Origin: Planctomycetaceae bacterium UBA4732
Lineage (GTDB): Bacteria; Planctomycetota; Planctomycetia; Gemmatales; Gemmataceae
Reading direction: 5' to 3'
NCBI GenBank assembly: GCA_002404095.1
Contig: DHJA01000287.1
Span: forward strand, 3,519 to 18,863
Length of the DNA stretch: 15,345 bases
Shown here one piece after another: positions 5,876 through 13,616 of the stretch. The notes beneath the pieces were generated by a model, which saw nothing but the letters and a program-made list of their open reading frames with translations, ran no database searches and was not told where the DNA came from. The translations under genes and the position numbers were made by a program. The stretch's first letter is position 1. Every line of letters begins with the position of its first letter.

Positions 5876-8551
5876 ATGCGCCGCGCCGCCTTCCTCCTCG
5901 TCGCTCTCATTCCGATAATCCCCCTCGCACTGACCGCCGGCAATGAGACGCCGGCCGACGCCGACCACCTCGTCGCCTATTTGGACGCCCGCATCCTGAC
6001 CGCCGACGGGCCGCCCATCGACCACGGCGTCCTCATCGTCCAGCAAGGCAAGATCATCAATGTCGGCCCTATGGACCGTACGCCCTTGCCCACCTTTGCC
6101 GAGCAGGTGAATATGAGCGGCAAGACGATCATCCCCGGTTTGGTCGATACGCACTCACATATCGGCGTTTTCTCGCGGCCGGGCGTGGCCGCCAACGGCG
6201 ACGGCAACGAAGGCAGCGGAGCTGTCCAGTCCGGCGTTCGCGCCCTCGACTCGGTTTACCCCGACGACCCCGGCATTCGCATGGCCGTCGCCGGCGGCGT
6301 CACCACCGCCAACATCATGCCCGGCTCCGCCAACGTCATCGGCGGCCAGACCGTCTACGTCAAGCTCCGCGGCCGCACCGTTGAGGAAATGCAGATTCAA
6401 TCCGCCACGGTGTTAGGCGGATTGAAGATGGCTAATGGGGAAAATCCGAAGCGCTTCAACTTCGAGCAGCGCAAGGCGCCGCCCGGCACGCGCATGAAGA
6501 TCGCCGCCATGCAACGCGAGCAGTTCGTCAAGGCGCGCGAATATCAGCAGAAATGGACCGACTATCGCGCCGCCCGCAACGCCGGCAAGGACGTACTCGC
6601 GCCCGACGTTGATCCCGCCCTGGAGCCGCTCGTCGAAGTGCTGGAACGCAAGCGCACCGTCCACTTTCACAGCCATCGGGCCGACGATCTCATGTCGGCC
6701 GTGCGGCTGGCAGAGGAGTTCCATTTCGAGCTGGTGTTGCAGCACGCCACCGAAGGCTACCGCATCGCCGACGAGCTGGCTCGCCGCAAAATCCCCGTGT
6801 CGCTGACGCTGATCGACAGCCCCGGCGGCAAGGCGGAGACGGCCGGCCTGTTGGAAGAAAACGCCGCCATTCTCAACAAGGCCGGCGTCAAAGTGGCCAT
6901 CAACACCGACGATTACATCACCGAATCGCGCTTTCTCCTGCGCACCGGGGCCATCGCCGTGCGCGGCGGCATGTCGGAGGATTCCGCTCTCAAAGCTCTC
7001 ACGTTGCGCGGCGCCGAGATGCTGCACCTCGACGACCGCGTCGGTTCGCTGACCAAGGGCAAGGACGCCGATTTCGTCGTGCTTTCGGGATCGCCGTTCA
7101 GCGTCTATTCGGTGGTATTACAGACCTTTATTGATGGAAAATGTCTATTTGACCGCTCGAAACGAGACAATTGGGTCTATCAAGCCGGCGGTTTCGCGCT
7201 GGCCGACCGCGACCGCCTGCCGGCGACGCCGGACTTGGTGAAGCCGCCGCCGGTGATTGTGGGGCCGGCAAGCAATTTCAAAACCCCGCCTTTCACGGGC
7301 GGCCCAACGCGCTACGCCGTCCGCGCCAGCCGCATTCGCACGGTCGGCAAAGGCGACATTTTGGATGGGGTAATAATTGTTGAGAACGGCAAGATTACGG
7401 CGGTCGGGCCGAGCGACAAGATCGACGTGCCGGCCGACATTCCCATACTAATCGCATCGGAGGTCACGCCCGGCCTCGTGGACGCCGACTCGACCGTCGG
7501 CCTGTCCGGCGCCTTCAATCTGCCGGCCGATCAGGACCAAGACGAGCAAAGCGATCCCAATCAGGCGGATTTGCGCGTACTCGACGGCTTCAATCCGAAC
7601 GAACCGCTCCTGGAAGTCCTGCGCCAGAACGGCGTCACCACCATCCACGCCTCCCCCGGCCGCGTCAACGTAATCGCCGGCCAGACGGGCGTGTTCCACA
7701 CCTCCGGCCTGACCGCCGAGGCCATGACGCTGCGTTTCCCGGCCGGCCTCCTCGTCAACCTCGGCGAAGTCCCCAAACAAACCTACCCGCACAAGCAGCC
7801 GACCACGCGCATGGGCACGGCCGCGCTGCTGCGCACGGCGTTCACGCAGGCGAAGAACCGCGCCGTGAAGCGCAACGCCGCTCATGCCGACGATAAGCCG
7901 ACGCCGGCCGACGCCAAGCTGGATGCGCTGGGCCTGGCGCTGGACCACAAGATTCCGGTGATCTTCGCGGCCCACCGTGCCGACGACTTGCAGACGGCCC
8001 TGCGGTTGGCGAAGGAGTTCGACCTACGGGCGCGGCTGGACCTGGCCACGGAAGGTTATCTCATGGCAGACGCTATTGCAGAATCAAAGGTCTCTGTTGT
8101 GGTACATCCGACGATGCAGCGGGCCGGGTCGAGCATGGAGACATTGAACAGCCAGCTCTGCAACGCGGCCGTGCTGGCGGACCACAAAATCCCGTTAGCG
8201 ATCGGCACCGGCTTCGAGGGGTACGTCCCCAAGACGCGGGTGCTGCGTTACGAGGCGGCGATGGCGATGGTCAACGGTCTCGGCCGCGAGCGGGCGTTGG
8301 CGGCGGTGACGCTGGACGCGGCGCGCATCCTCGGCGTGGACGACCGCGTAGGCAGCATCGAACCGGGCAAGGCTGCCGACCTGGTGCTATACGACGGCGA
8401 CCCGTTCGAGCATACGTCGCATGTGATCTACACGATCCAGGACGGGCGCGTGGTATGGGACCGCGAGGAGTATTTGAAATTGCCGTTCGCCCGGCGGGCG
8501 CTGCCGCTGACGACGGGCGGCGGCGTGGGGTGTTGCATGGGGCAGTGGTGA
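5876..8551 (+). CDS. Secreted tandem amidohydrolase, second half catalytically dead
   Basis: An 891-residue protein with a signal peptide (MRRAAFLLVALIPIIPLALT) and two imidazolonepropionase/dipeptidase-like amidohydrolase domains, about 31-430 and 478-870. The first domain keeps the metal ligands: DTHSH (His93, His95), a His in HFHSH (263-267), His290 in LQHATEGY, and Asp345/346 in INTDDY. In the second domain the matching positions read DADS (536-539), LDLATEGY (Leu723) and GTGF (778-780), leaving only His700. The second half is therefore probably structural or regulatory. Both halves share a-HRADDL- and -LATEGY-type stretches, so this is an old internal duplication. It should act outside the cytoplasm; the substrate is unknown. 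GGAG lies 9 nt before the ATG. No operon partner is seen. Confidence 0.9.
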   Translation: MRRAAFLLVALIPIIPLALTAGNETPADADHLVAYLDARILTADGPPIDHGVLIVQQGKIINVGPMDRTPLPTFAEQVNMSGKTIIPGLVDTHSHIGVFSRPGVAANGDGNEGSGAVQSGVRALDSVYPDDPGIRMAVAGGVTTANIMPGSANVIGGQTVYVKLRGRTVEEMQIQSATVLGGLKMANGENPKRFNFEQRKAPPGTRMKIAAMQREQFVKAREYQQKWTDYRAARNAGKDVLAPDVDPALEPLVEVLERKRTVHFHSHRADDLMSAVRLAEEFHFELVLQHATEGYRIADELARRKIPVSLTLIDSPGGKAETAGLLEENAAILNKAGVKVAINTDDYITESRFLLRTGAIAVRGGMSEDSALKALTLRGAEMLHLDDRVGSLTKGKDADFVVLSGSPFSVYSVVLQTFIDGKCLFDRSKRDNWVYQAGGFALADRDRLPATPDLVKPPPVIVGPASNFKTPPFTGGPTRYAVRASRIRTVGKGDILDGVIIVENGKITAVGPSDKIDVPADIPILIASEVTPGLVDADSTVGLSGAFNLPADQDQDEQSDPNQADLRVLDGFNPNEPLLEVLRQNGVTTIHASPGRVNVIAGQTGVFHTSGLTAEAMTLRFPAGLLVNLGEVPKQTYPHKQPTTRMGTAALLRTAFTQAKNRAVKRNAAHADDKPTPADAKLDALGLALDHKIPVIFAAHRADDLQTALRLAKEFDLRARLDLATEGYLMADAIAESKVSVVVHPTMQRAGSSMETLNSQLCNAAVLADHKIPLAIGTGFEGYVPKTRVLRYEAAMAMVNGLGRERALAAVTLDAARILGVDDRVGSIEPGKAADLVLYDGDPFEHTSHVIYTIQDGRVVWDREEYLKLPFARRALPLTTGGGVGCCMGQW

Positions 8552-8931
8552 GGGGCGGTGATGCTCGCAAGGATCATTTTAAATCGGAACATCCTAAAAC
8601 AAAAAACGGACGCCGGTTAATGAGCCATGTTACCACGGTCAGACGACTTTCGCCCAGACATTATTATTTCAAATCCTAATTCTTCAAAGGCGATAACTCC
8701 AGAATGAGGTTCAATCAGGCCATTTCATATACAAAAGTACATTTCAGAGGTGTTCGCATGCGAAGTTCGCTTTTCACCCTTGGCGCACTCATTTCTCTCT
8801 GATAGACTCTTTCTAAAGAAGAAGCCCCGACTGGGCTTGGGGAAGCATGCAGTCGGAGCCTCTGAGGTCGGCCGCGATTTCCGCGAGCGGCGTCCCACTC
8901 GTGCAGATATCGCAGGCCGTCTGTTATTCCC
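8552..8931. other. Gene-free stretch with lower GC
   Basis: I find no credible gene here. Base composition is clearly lower in GC than the amidohydrolase gene before it. It contains mutually exclusive hairpins around 8822-8856: AAGCCC/GGGCTT at 8822-8827 and 8833-8838, and CCGACTG/CAGTCGG at 8827-8833 and 8850-8856. It leads into the split tRNA-like gene and is probably part of the same accessory patch. Confidence 0.5.
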
Positions 8932-8989
8932 GAGGTGGGTGACAGAGCGGTCGATTGCACCCGATTCGTGTTCGAGTCCACGGAGCTAA

Positions 8990-9151
8990 GTGACTGTCCC
9001 ATAAGCCCCCCCCCCCGCCATCCGACTGGGAGTGAAGTTGATACTAACCCGAAGCGCAAGCGAGGTTTTCGACCGCATCCTCGCTTGCGCTTCGGGTTAG
9101 TATGGCGGCGACTCCCACCTTCAAGGCAGGGAAGAGACTTATGGGACAGAC
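8990..9151. mobile_element. 162-bp MITE-like hairpin element
   Basis: Ends carry a perfect 12-bp inverted repeat, CTGTCCCATAAG at 8994-9005 and its complement at 9138-9149, flanked by GCTAA at 8985-8989 and 9152-9156 (candidate 5-bp target duplication). Inside are nested inverted repeats, GGGAGT/ACTCCC and a perfect 25-bp pair at 9041-9065 and 9079-9103, plus a C11 run at 9006-9016. There is no transposase, so it would be mobilised in trans. Confidence 0.65.
9041..9103. repeat. Perfect 25-bp inverted repeat (REP-like)
   Basis: Left arm 9041-9065 begins ATACTAACCCGAAGCG and right arm 9079-9103 is its exact complement, with a 13-nt loop. In translation one arm gives NPKRKRG, a string I recall recurring in spurious proteins of planctomycete genomes, so this is probably a dispersed genomic repeat carried inside the element. 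Confidence 0.8.
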
Positions 9152-9206
9152 GCTAATACCTCCGTACGTCGCGGGTTCAAATCCCGTCCCACCTCTCCGT
9201 TTAGGA

Positions 9207-9288
9207 GCCGGTCCAGGATGCGTTTCCGCGTCGTAAGGGGCCGAACTGCGCCCCACCACGGGAATATAAGTGTAGCAGCTAGACCGGC
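9207..9288 (+). ncRNA. Candidate structured RNA (three-way junction)
   Basis: Bases 9207-9213 (GCCGGTC) pair with 9282-9288 (GACCGGC), and after one mismatch AG/CT can extend the stem. Between them lie two hairpins: GATGCG-TTTC-CGCGTC (9217-9232, one T-G wobble) and GGGGC-(8 nt)-GCCCC (9237-9254). The RNA would sit between the split tRNA and the HTH gene, ending 33 nt before its start codon, so it could be an independent small RNA or a 5' leader. It matches no family I know. Structure by eye only. Confidence 0.35.
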
Positions 9289-9321
9289 CAGGGTCAACGT
9301 GGGTAGACGGAGGTTTGTTTT

Positions 9322-9789
9322 ATGCCCGAAGGCAGCTTAAGAAGGCGTCTGGATCAAGCCATGGTGGGCTTCCAGCTGGAATTGGACGAACTGGAAGCTC
9401 GCAGGCGGGAAGTAGAGGATAAGCTAGAAAAGTTGAAAAGCTTGGCATCGATTGTAGACGATTTTCCGCCCGACCTACAGGCGCTATTAGAGGGCGGCGA
9501 GGAAGATCTGGCAAACGCAGTCACGGGCACTGAAGAGCAACAAACCCACTTTCAGCGGATCCTTCGCTTCTTTACCGAGTCCGGCAATGATTATCGCACC
9601 ATCGCGGACCTTGAAGAGGAGACAGGGATTCCGCGGTCTTCTATTTCCGCAGTGCTTTATCGGACGCACCCGAAATCATTCCTAGCCACGGGTGGAGCGC
9701 CTGGCAAAGCGAAGTTGTGGCGACTGTTCACCGAAGAAGACCTTGCCGAAGCTACTAAGCGCCGAGAAGAAGATGATATACCTTTTTGA
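9322..9789 (+). CDS. Coiled-coil/winged-helix DNA-binding protein
   Basis: A 155-residue acidic protein. Residues about 14-44 form a heptad-rich coiled coil (FQLELDELEARRREVEDKLE), suggesting a dimer. Residues about 75-140 look like a winged HTH: helix ILRFFTESG, then YRTIADLEEETGIPRSSISA as the HTH, then a wing around KSFLATGGAPGKAKLWRLF. The ribosome binding site GGAGG is 8 nt from the ATG. It ends 16 nt before the DUF3800 gene, so the two are almost surely one operon. It is a likely regulator or DNA-targeting partner of that protein; autoregulation is an inference. GC content is lower than in the flanking housekeeping genes, which fits horizontal acquisition. Confidence 0.75.
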   Translation: MPEGSLRRRLDQAMVGFQLELDELEARRREVEDKLEKLKSLASIVDDFPPDLQALLEGGEEDLANAVTGTEEQQTHFQRILRFFTESGNDYRTIADLEEETGIPRSSISAVLYRTHPKSFLATGGAPGKAKLWRLFTEEDLAEATKRREEDDIPF

Positions 9790-9805
9790 CCTATAAGGCG
9801 GAAAA

Positions 9806-10618
9806 ATGCACTTTCGCATCTATGTCGACGAGGCCGGCACACATAGCGCCGAATGGCTGGTGATCGGGATGCTATTCGTGCCAAACCACGGCCCCCTTCA
9901 CGCCGCACTCTGCGACGTGAAGGAGCGGCGTGCTTACTTCAACGAGTCCCCTAAGCACTCCGCACGGTACAAAGAAACCCACCTTCAGCAGTTCCGTTCC
10001 CCCCGCGACGTGGCGGTCGGCAAAGACTGGATCGACCTCTTCATCCAGCACAACTGCTATTACCGCTGCATTGTCGTTGACTGGTCTATTTGGGATGGAA
10101 AATACTTCGGTGATGCGTTTGAGGCCGAGGCGCTGAAGAAGCGAAGAGCTTACAAAAAGTGGGCCGAAATGCTTCTCCACCCGGAACTGAAAGAACCGTT
10201 CGGAGGAAGAGAAATTTACCACGCCAAACTCTATCTTGATCGCCTGCTTATTATGTACGGTTACGACATTTTAGACTACCTCCGTCTTCGGTTCACCGAG
10301 AACTACAGGGGAGAGTCACCCTACATCGACAGTTTTCATCACACCGACTCACGACATGACGCAAACCAGTGTCTCCAGCTATGCGACCTGCTGACCGGAT
10401 GTCTCTATCAGGCATTAGTCCCCTCAACCAAAGCGGCCAAAATAGAGACCCGAAATCACCTGGCGACCGCACTTCAACCGCTTGGTGTAAAAGGTTTGGA
10501 ACCCGCCTTCTGGAGAGGTTTCGCCCCAAATTCCTTGACCAAGCACTTTCCGAAGCTCAGCGCATGGTTCTGGCGACCGACAGAAAGGGGAAAAGAGAAG
10601 AAAAAGGGAAGGCGATAA
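9806..10618 (+). CDS. DUF3800 protein (predicted RNase H-like nuclease)
   Basis: A 270-residue DUF3800 protein. The N-terminal strand carries the family's YVDEAG motif (Asp8, Glu9), and near 182-197 is the DSRHDANQCLQLCDLLTG block with Asp194, equivalent to the usual S...LQLADLLAG. These acidic residues suggest an RNase H-like metal-dependent active site. The family is common in mobile and defence regions, but no reaction is firmly established. The middle (KKRRAYKKWAEMLLHPEL) is helical and the C-terminus is very basic (RPTERGKEKKKGRR), suitable for nucleic acid binding. AAGGCGGA precedes the ATG by about 5 nt. It forms an operon with the winged-helix gene. Length is normal and the gene looks intact. 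Confidence 0.85.
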   Translation: MHFRIYVDEAGTHSAEWLVIGMLFVPNHGPLHAALCDVKERRAYFNESPKHSARYKETHLQQFRSPRDVAVGKDWIDLFIQHNCYYRCIVVDWSIWDGKYFGDAFEAEALKKRRAYKKWAEMLLHPELKEPFGGREIYHAKLYLDRLLIMYGYDILDYLRLRFTENYRGESPYIDSFHHTDSRHDANQCLQLCDLLTGCLYQALVPSTKAAKIETRNHLATALQPLGVKGLEPAFWRGFAPNSLTKHFPKLSAWFWRPTERGKEKKKGRR

Positions 10619-11014
10619 AAGGCGCGAAACCTGGATGGGCTGGCTTTCAAACGGCGATCAGGAAAAACCTGAACCCTACGGCCAACGCTCCAGGTCTCAC
10701 GCTTGTATCTTATCGGCGCGCCCAGAGCAGTCAAGTTTAATTTAACCGCTTGAAACGCAGATTCGGACGAAAACGCAAAAGCCAGAAGGTCTTACGGAAT
10801 GGCCCTTCTAATAAGACGCGGGGAACGCTACGGAGGTTCGCCCGCCTTAGAATTTCCCAGCCTATGAGCCTTTCCCCTTGGCCGGTTGTCGCCTTTTCGT
10901 AACAGATCCCAATACGGGTCTTGTACTTAGGACAAACACGCGGTTCCTCTTCTCAGCGCGACAGCCACTCGTTTCTACAGCGCTCACACCCAAAGCCCCA
11001 GATCTGCGAAAGTA
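10619..11014. other. Gene-free stretch after the DUF3800 gene
   Basis: No supported gene. It contains a possible H-type pseudoknot near 10782-10818: AGAAGG pairs with CCTTCT, and GTCTTA with TAAGAC, in interlocked order. There is also a small hairpin TCAGG-AAAAA-CCTGA near 10660. GC is lower than in the next operon. It probably marks the right border of the accessory patch; the flanking epimerase gene is convergent. Confidence 0.45.
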
Positions 11015-11938
11015 CTACGGCGTCGCATAGCGATGGGCTTCGACTAATTCCTGTACGGTTTGGCGCAATAGCGGCGCCCCGCCGAAGGTCATGCCCAGCG
11101 CCCGCAATTTGCCCGTGTCGATCTGGTTCTTCGGGCCGCGGTTGAGGTCGGTGATGCTGCTGGCGCTGCCGCTCAGTTCCTTGGCGATGCCAGCCACTTC
11201 CTGTTCGGCAATGTAGCCGTCGGTGCAGTTGTACGCCTGACCGGCGACGACCTTCACGTCGGCGTTCAGCAGCAGATCGACGGCGCGGGCCACATCGGCG
11301 GCGTGGACCTCCTTGCCGCCCTGCGCCGTGGCGATCGGCTCGCCGTTCATCACCTGACCAACGAGGTCGTACCACTTGCTGTCTTCCGGCGGATGCGCCA
11401 GCCCATAGATGCCGGTCGGCCGTAGGGCGCAGATCGGCCAACCTTCGCCCAAGCCGTAGCTATGGACGAACGCCTCCAATGCCGCTTTGTGCGCTCCGTA
11501 ATGGCTTTTTGGCAAGAGCGGATGCGTTTCGTCGAGCGGGCGGTCGTTGAGGATTATGTCGTGGACGGCGCAGGTGGAAATAAAGACGCAGCGCGTCACG
11601 CCGGCTTCGACCGCCTCTTGGAAGAGTTGGAGCGACCCCATGAGATTGGCCTGGAGGAAGGCCGGCAGATCGGTCTTGGCGCTGCCTATGAAGCCGGCCC
11701 CGTCCGGCCGCAATAGGGCGGCGTGAACGAGCGCGTCAACGCCTTGTACCAGTTCGTGGGCGGCTAAGGCATCGCCGAGTTGGCCCGTCAGCCATTCGAT
11801 GGAGTCGGCCGCCGCCCCGAAGCCGCTGCGGTCGCTGCCGTGACGATGCCAGCAACGAAGACGATGGCCGGCTTCGGTCAGGCGGGCGACGATGTAACGC
11901 CCCAGGAACCCCGTCGCGCCTGTCACAGCGATTCGCAT
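11015..11938 (-). CDS. NAD-dependent epimerase/dehydratase (extended SDR)
   Basis: A 307-residue extended short-chain dehydrogenase/reductase. The Rossmann nucleotide-binding motif is TGATGFLG (6-13), and the catalytic YxxxK is YGAHK (Tyr147, Lys151) with a preceding FISTCAV (Ser121/Thr122). RPTGIYGLAHPPEDSKWYDL after the catalytic site and the later NCTDGYIA segment are usual for nucleotide-sugar or steroid-type epimerase/dehydratases, but the substrate cannot be read off. It is cytoplasmic. The gene follows glycyl-tRNA synthetase with a 27-nt gap on the same strand, so it is probably the last gene of that operon, without an obvious functional link. Confidence 0.88.
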   Translation of the reverse strand: MRIAVTGATGFLGRYIVARLTEAGHRLRCWHRHGSDRSGFGAAADSIEWLTGQLGDALAAHELVQGVDALVHAALLRPDGAGFIGSAKTDLPAFLQANLMGSLQLFQEAVEAGVTRCVFISTCAVHDIILNDRPLDETHPLLPKSHYGAHKAALEAFVHSYGLGEGWPICALRPTGIYGLAHPPEDSKWYDLVGQVMNGEPIATAQGGKEVHAADVARAVDLLLNADVKVVAGQAYNCTDGYIAEQEVAGIAKELSGSASSITDLNRGPKNQIDTGKLRALGMTFGGAPLLRQTVQELVEAHRYATP

Positions 11939-11965
11939 CTCAATCTCTCTTTCGTTTCGCCGCTG

Positions 11966-13564
11966 TTACGCCCCCGACCGCAGCAGGTTTCGCAATTCCC
12001 CCGCGACGGCGTCCAGCGACAATCGCCGCTGTTGCAGCGTGTCGCGGTCGCGGATCGTCACCGTCTGGTCCTGCAACGTCTGGCCGTCGATGGTCAAACA
12101 GTACGGCGTGCCAGCCTCGTCCTGACGCCGATAACGACGGCCGACCGCTCCCTTGTCGTCGTAGAAGACGTTGAGGTCGCGCTTGAGTTCACGGTACAGG
12201 TTGTGTGCGATTTCCGGCATGCCTTCCTTGTTCACCAGCGGAAGAATGGCGGCCTTGATTGGCGCCAGCCGCGGGTGGAAGCGCATGACCGTTCGCACTT
12301 CACCTTCGACCTCGTCTTCGTGGTAGGCCTCGCAGAGAACGGCCAAGGTGAACCGATCCGCCCCCGCTGACGGCTCGATGACGTGCGGTAGGAAACGATA
12401 CTTCGCCTTCTCTTCCTGCTCGCGCTTTTTGTCCCCTGCGAAGGCCGACCTATCGGCCTTGCCCCAGGCGTCCTCCTCGAAGTAGGTTAGGTCCTTGCCG
12501 CTGTGTTTGGCGTGCTGCGTCAAGTCGTAAGCGCCGCGGTGGGCTACCCCTTCCAGTTCCTGCGGCTCCTCGGCAAATGGGAACAGGTATTCGATGTCGG
12601 TCGTCCCAATGGAATAGTGAGCCAGTTCGTCCTTACCCTGCTCGCGCGGCCGGAGCTTCTCGGACTTGATGCCAAGTTTCGTGTACCAGTTAATACGCAC
12701 GTCGCGCCAGTACTGGTACCACTTCATGGACTCATTCGGATGGCAGAAGAACTCGATCTCCATTTGCTCGAATTCGCGGCTCCGGAAGGTGTAGTTCCGC
12801 GGATTGATCTCGTTCCGGAACGCCTTGCCCACTTGAGCGATCCCGAAAGGCAACTTGAGCCGGCTGCTGTCGAGGACGTTCTTGAAGTTGACGAAGATGC
12901 CCTGGGCGGTTTCGGGGCGGAGATAGACCTTGGACGCCTCGTCCTGTACAGCGCCGGCGTGGCTTTCAAACATCAGATTGAACTGCCTTGGTTCGGTCAG
13001 TGTGCCTGGCGTCTCGGTGTCGGGCCCGACAATGAACGCGAGCCGTCCTTCAAATTCGCCGCTTGTGAACGGCAAGATCGGTGGGTTTTCGACAACATTC
13101 AAGTGTGCTTTCTTCGCACACTGCTTCGCCTTCTTGATTGCATTCCGATACGAATCCTCATCTCCAGTAGCAAAGGCAAAATGGATCTCGGCCTGAGTGT
13201 TGTCCTCGCCTTCCTCGACATCCCAGGCATAGATCACGGCCAGGTGATCCGGTCGATAGCGCTTCTTGGTCTCCTTGCACTCGACCATCGGATCTTTGAA
13301 CCCCCCGACGTGCCCGCTCGCCTCCCACACCTTCGGATTCATGATGATGGAGCAGTCGAGGCCGACCATATGGATCTCTTGCCCATCCGGCCCCGGCGGC
13401 GGGTTGCGAACCATGTCCTGCCACCACGCATCCTTGACGTTGCGCTTCAGTTCGACGCCGAGCGGCCCGTAGTCCCAGAAACCACCGATGCCGCCGTAGA
13501 TTTCGCTCGATTGAAAGATGAACCCACGCCGCTTACACAGCGAAACCAGCTTTTCCATTTCCAT
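11966..13564 (-). CDS. glyQS: Glycyl-tRNA synthetase (dimeric, single-chain class II type)
   Basis: A 532-residue class II synthetase that charges tRNA-Gly. Motif 1 region GFWDYGPLGVELKRNVKDAWW (28-48) is typical, RPETAQGIF (216-224) binds substrate, motif 2 is FRNEINPRNYTFRSREFEQMEIEFF (249-273; FRNE holds the key Arg), and motif 3 contains GADRFTLAVL (401-410). The anticodon-binding domain spans about 425-525. This is the eukaryote/Thermus-like alpha2 form, not the E. coli alpha2beta2 form. Residues about 125-180 form a lineage-specific-looking insert before the conserved core. GGGGAGAAG lies 8 nt upstream, favouring the first Met over Met3. It follows the ComB-like gene by 52 nt. Confidence 0.97.
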   Translation of the reverse strand: MEMEKLVSLCKRRGFIFQSSEIYGGIGGFWDYGPLGVELKRNVKDAWWQDMVRNPPPGPDGQEIHMVGLDCSIIMNPKVWEASGHVGGFKDPMVECKETKKRYRPDHLAVIYAWDVEEGEDNTQAEIHFAFATGDEDSYRNAIKKAKQCAKKAHLNVVENPPILPFTSGEFEGRLAFIVGPDTETPGTLTEPRQFNLMFESHAGAVQDEASKVYLRPETAQGIFVNFKNVLDSSRLKLPFGIAQVGKAFRNEINPRNYTFRSREFEQMEIEFFCHPNESMKWYQYWRDVRINWYTKLGIKSEKLRPREQGKDELAHYSIGTTDIEYLFPFAEEPQELEGVAHRGAYDLTQHAKHSGKDLTYFEEDAWGKADRSAFAGDKKREQEEKAKYRFLPHVIEPSAGADRFTLAVLCEAYHEDEVEGEVRTVMRFHPRLAPIKAAILPLVNKEGMPEIAHNLYRELKRDLNVFYDDKGAVGRRYRRQDEAGTPYCLTIDGQTLQDQTVTIRDRDTLQQRRLSLDAVAGELRNLLRSGA

Positions 13565-13616
13565 TGCGACTTCTCCCCGCGCTCCCCTTCGGGTCGCGGC
13601 TAAACGAACTCTTTCT

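Larger units (their letters stand above)
8933..9195 (+). pseudogene. Class II (Ser-type) tRNA-like gene split by an insertion
   Basis: The two halves form one tRNA-like gene once 8990-9151 is removed together with one GCTAA copy (about 96 nt). Acceptor arms AGGTGGG (8933-8939) and CCCACCT (9188-9194) pair fully, with a possible extra G8932:C9195 pair. T8-G9 and the D-arm ACAGAGCGGTCGATTGC strongly resemble tRNA-Ser. The T-arm is GCGGG-TTCAAAT-CCCGT (9171-9187). Rejoining gives a perfect variable arm, ACGGAG-CTAATAC-CTCCGT. The anticodon arm is poor: CCCGA-TTCGTGT-TCGAG has one C-A mismatch and would show CGT (a Thr anticodon), and an alternative hairpin GATTCG-TGTT-CGAGTC competes. The C discriminator is also abnormal for Ser. 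It is most likely a dead tRNA; an unusual 8-bp-acceptor tRNA is the alternative. No CCA is encoded. Confidence 0.55.

Noticed and set aside
8933..9195. tRNA-Sec or a group I intron in a tRNA
   Set aside because: No TCA anticodon and no extended D-stem for tRNA-Sec. The insert sits in the variable arm, is dominated by inverted repeats with a flanking duplication, and shows no group I core that I can recognise.
8715..9259. Small open frames on both strands around the split tRNA, including one reading TGFEPATYGG
   Set aside because: They translate tRNA and inverted-repeat sequence; such products are familiar spurious predictions.
10369..10740. 123-codon plus-strand frame overlapping the end of DUF3800
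   Set aside because: Mostly a shadow of the DUF3800 gene in another frame, without a ribosome binding site or recognisable domain.
12503..13603. 366-codon plus-strand open frame
   Set aside because: Antisense to glycyl-tRNA synthetase, whose motifs are unmistakable; long antisense frames are expected at this GC.
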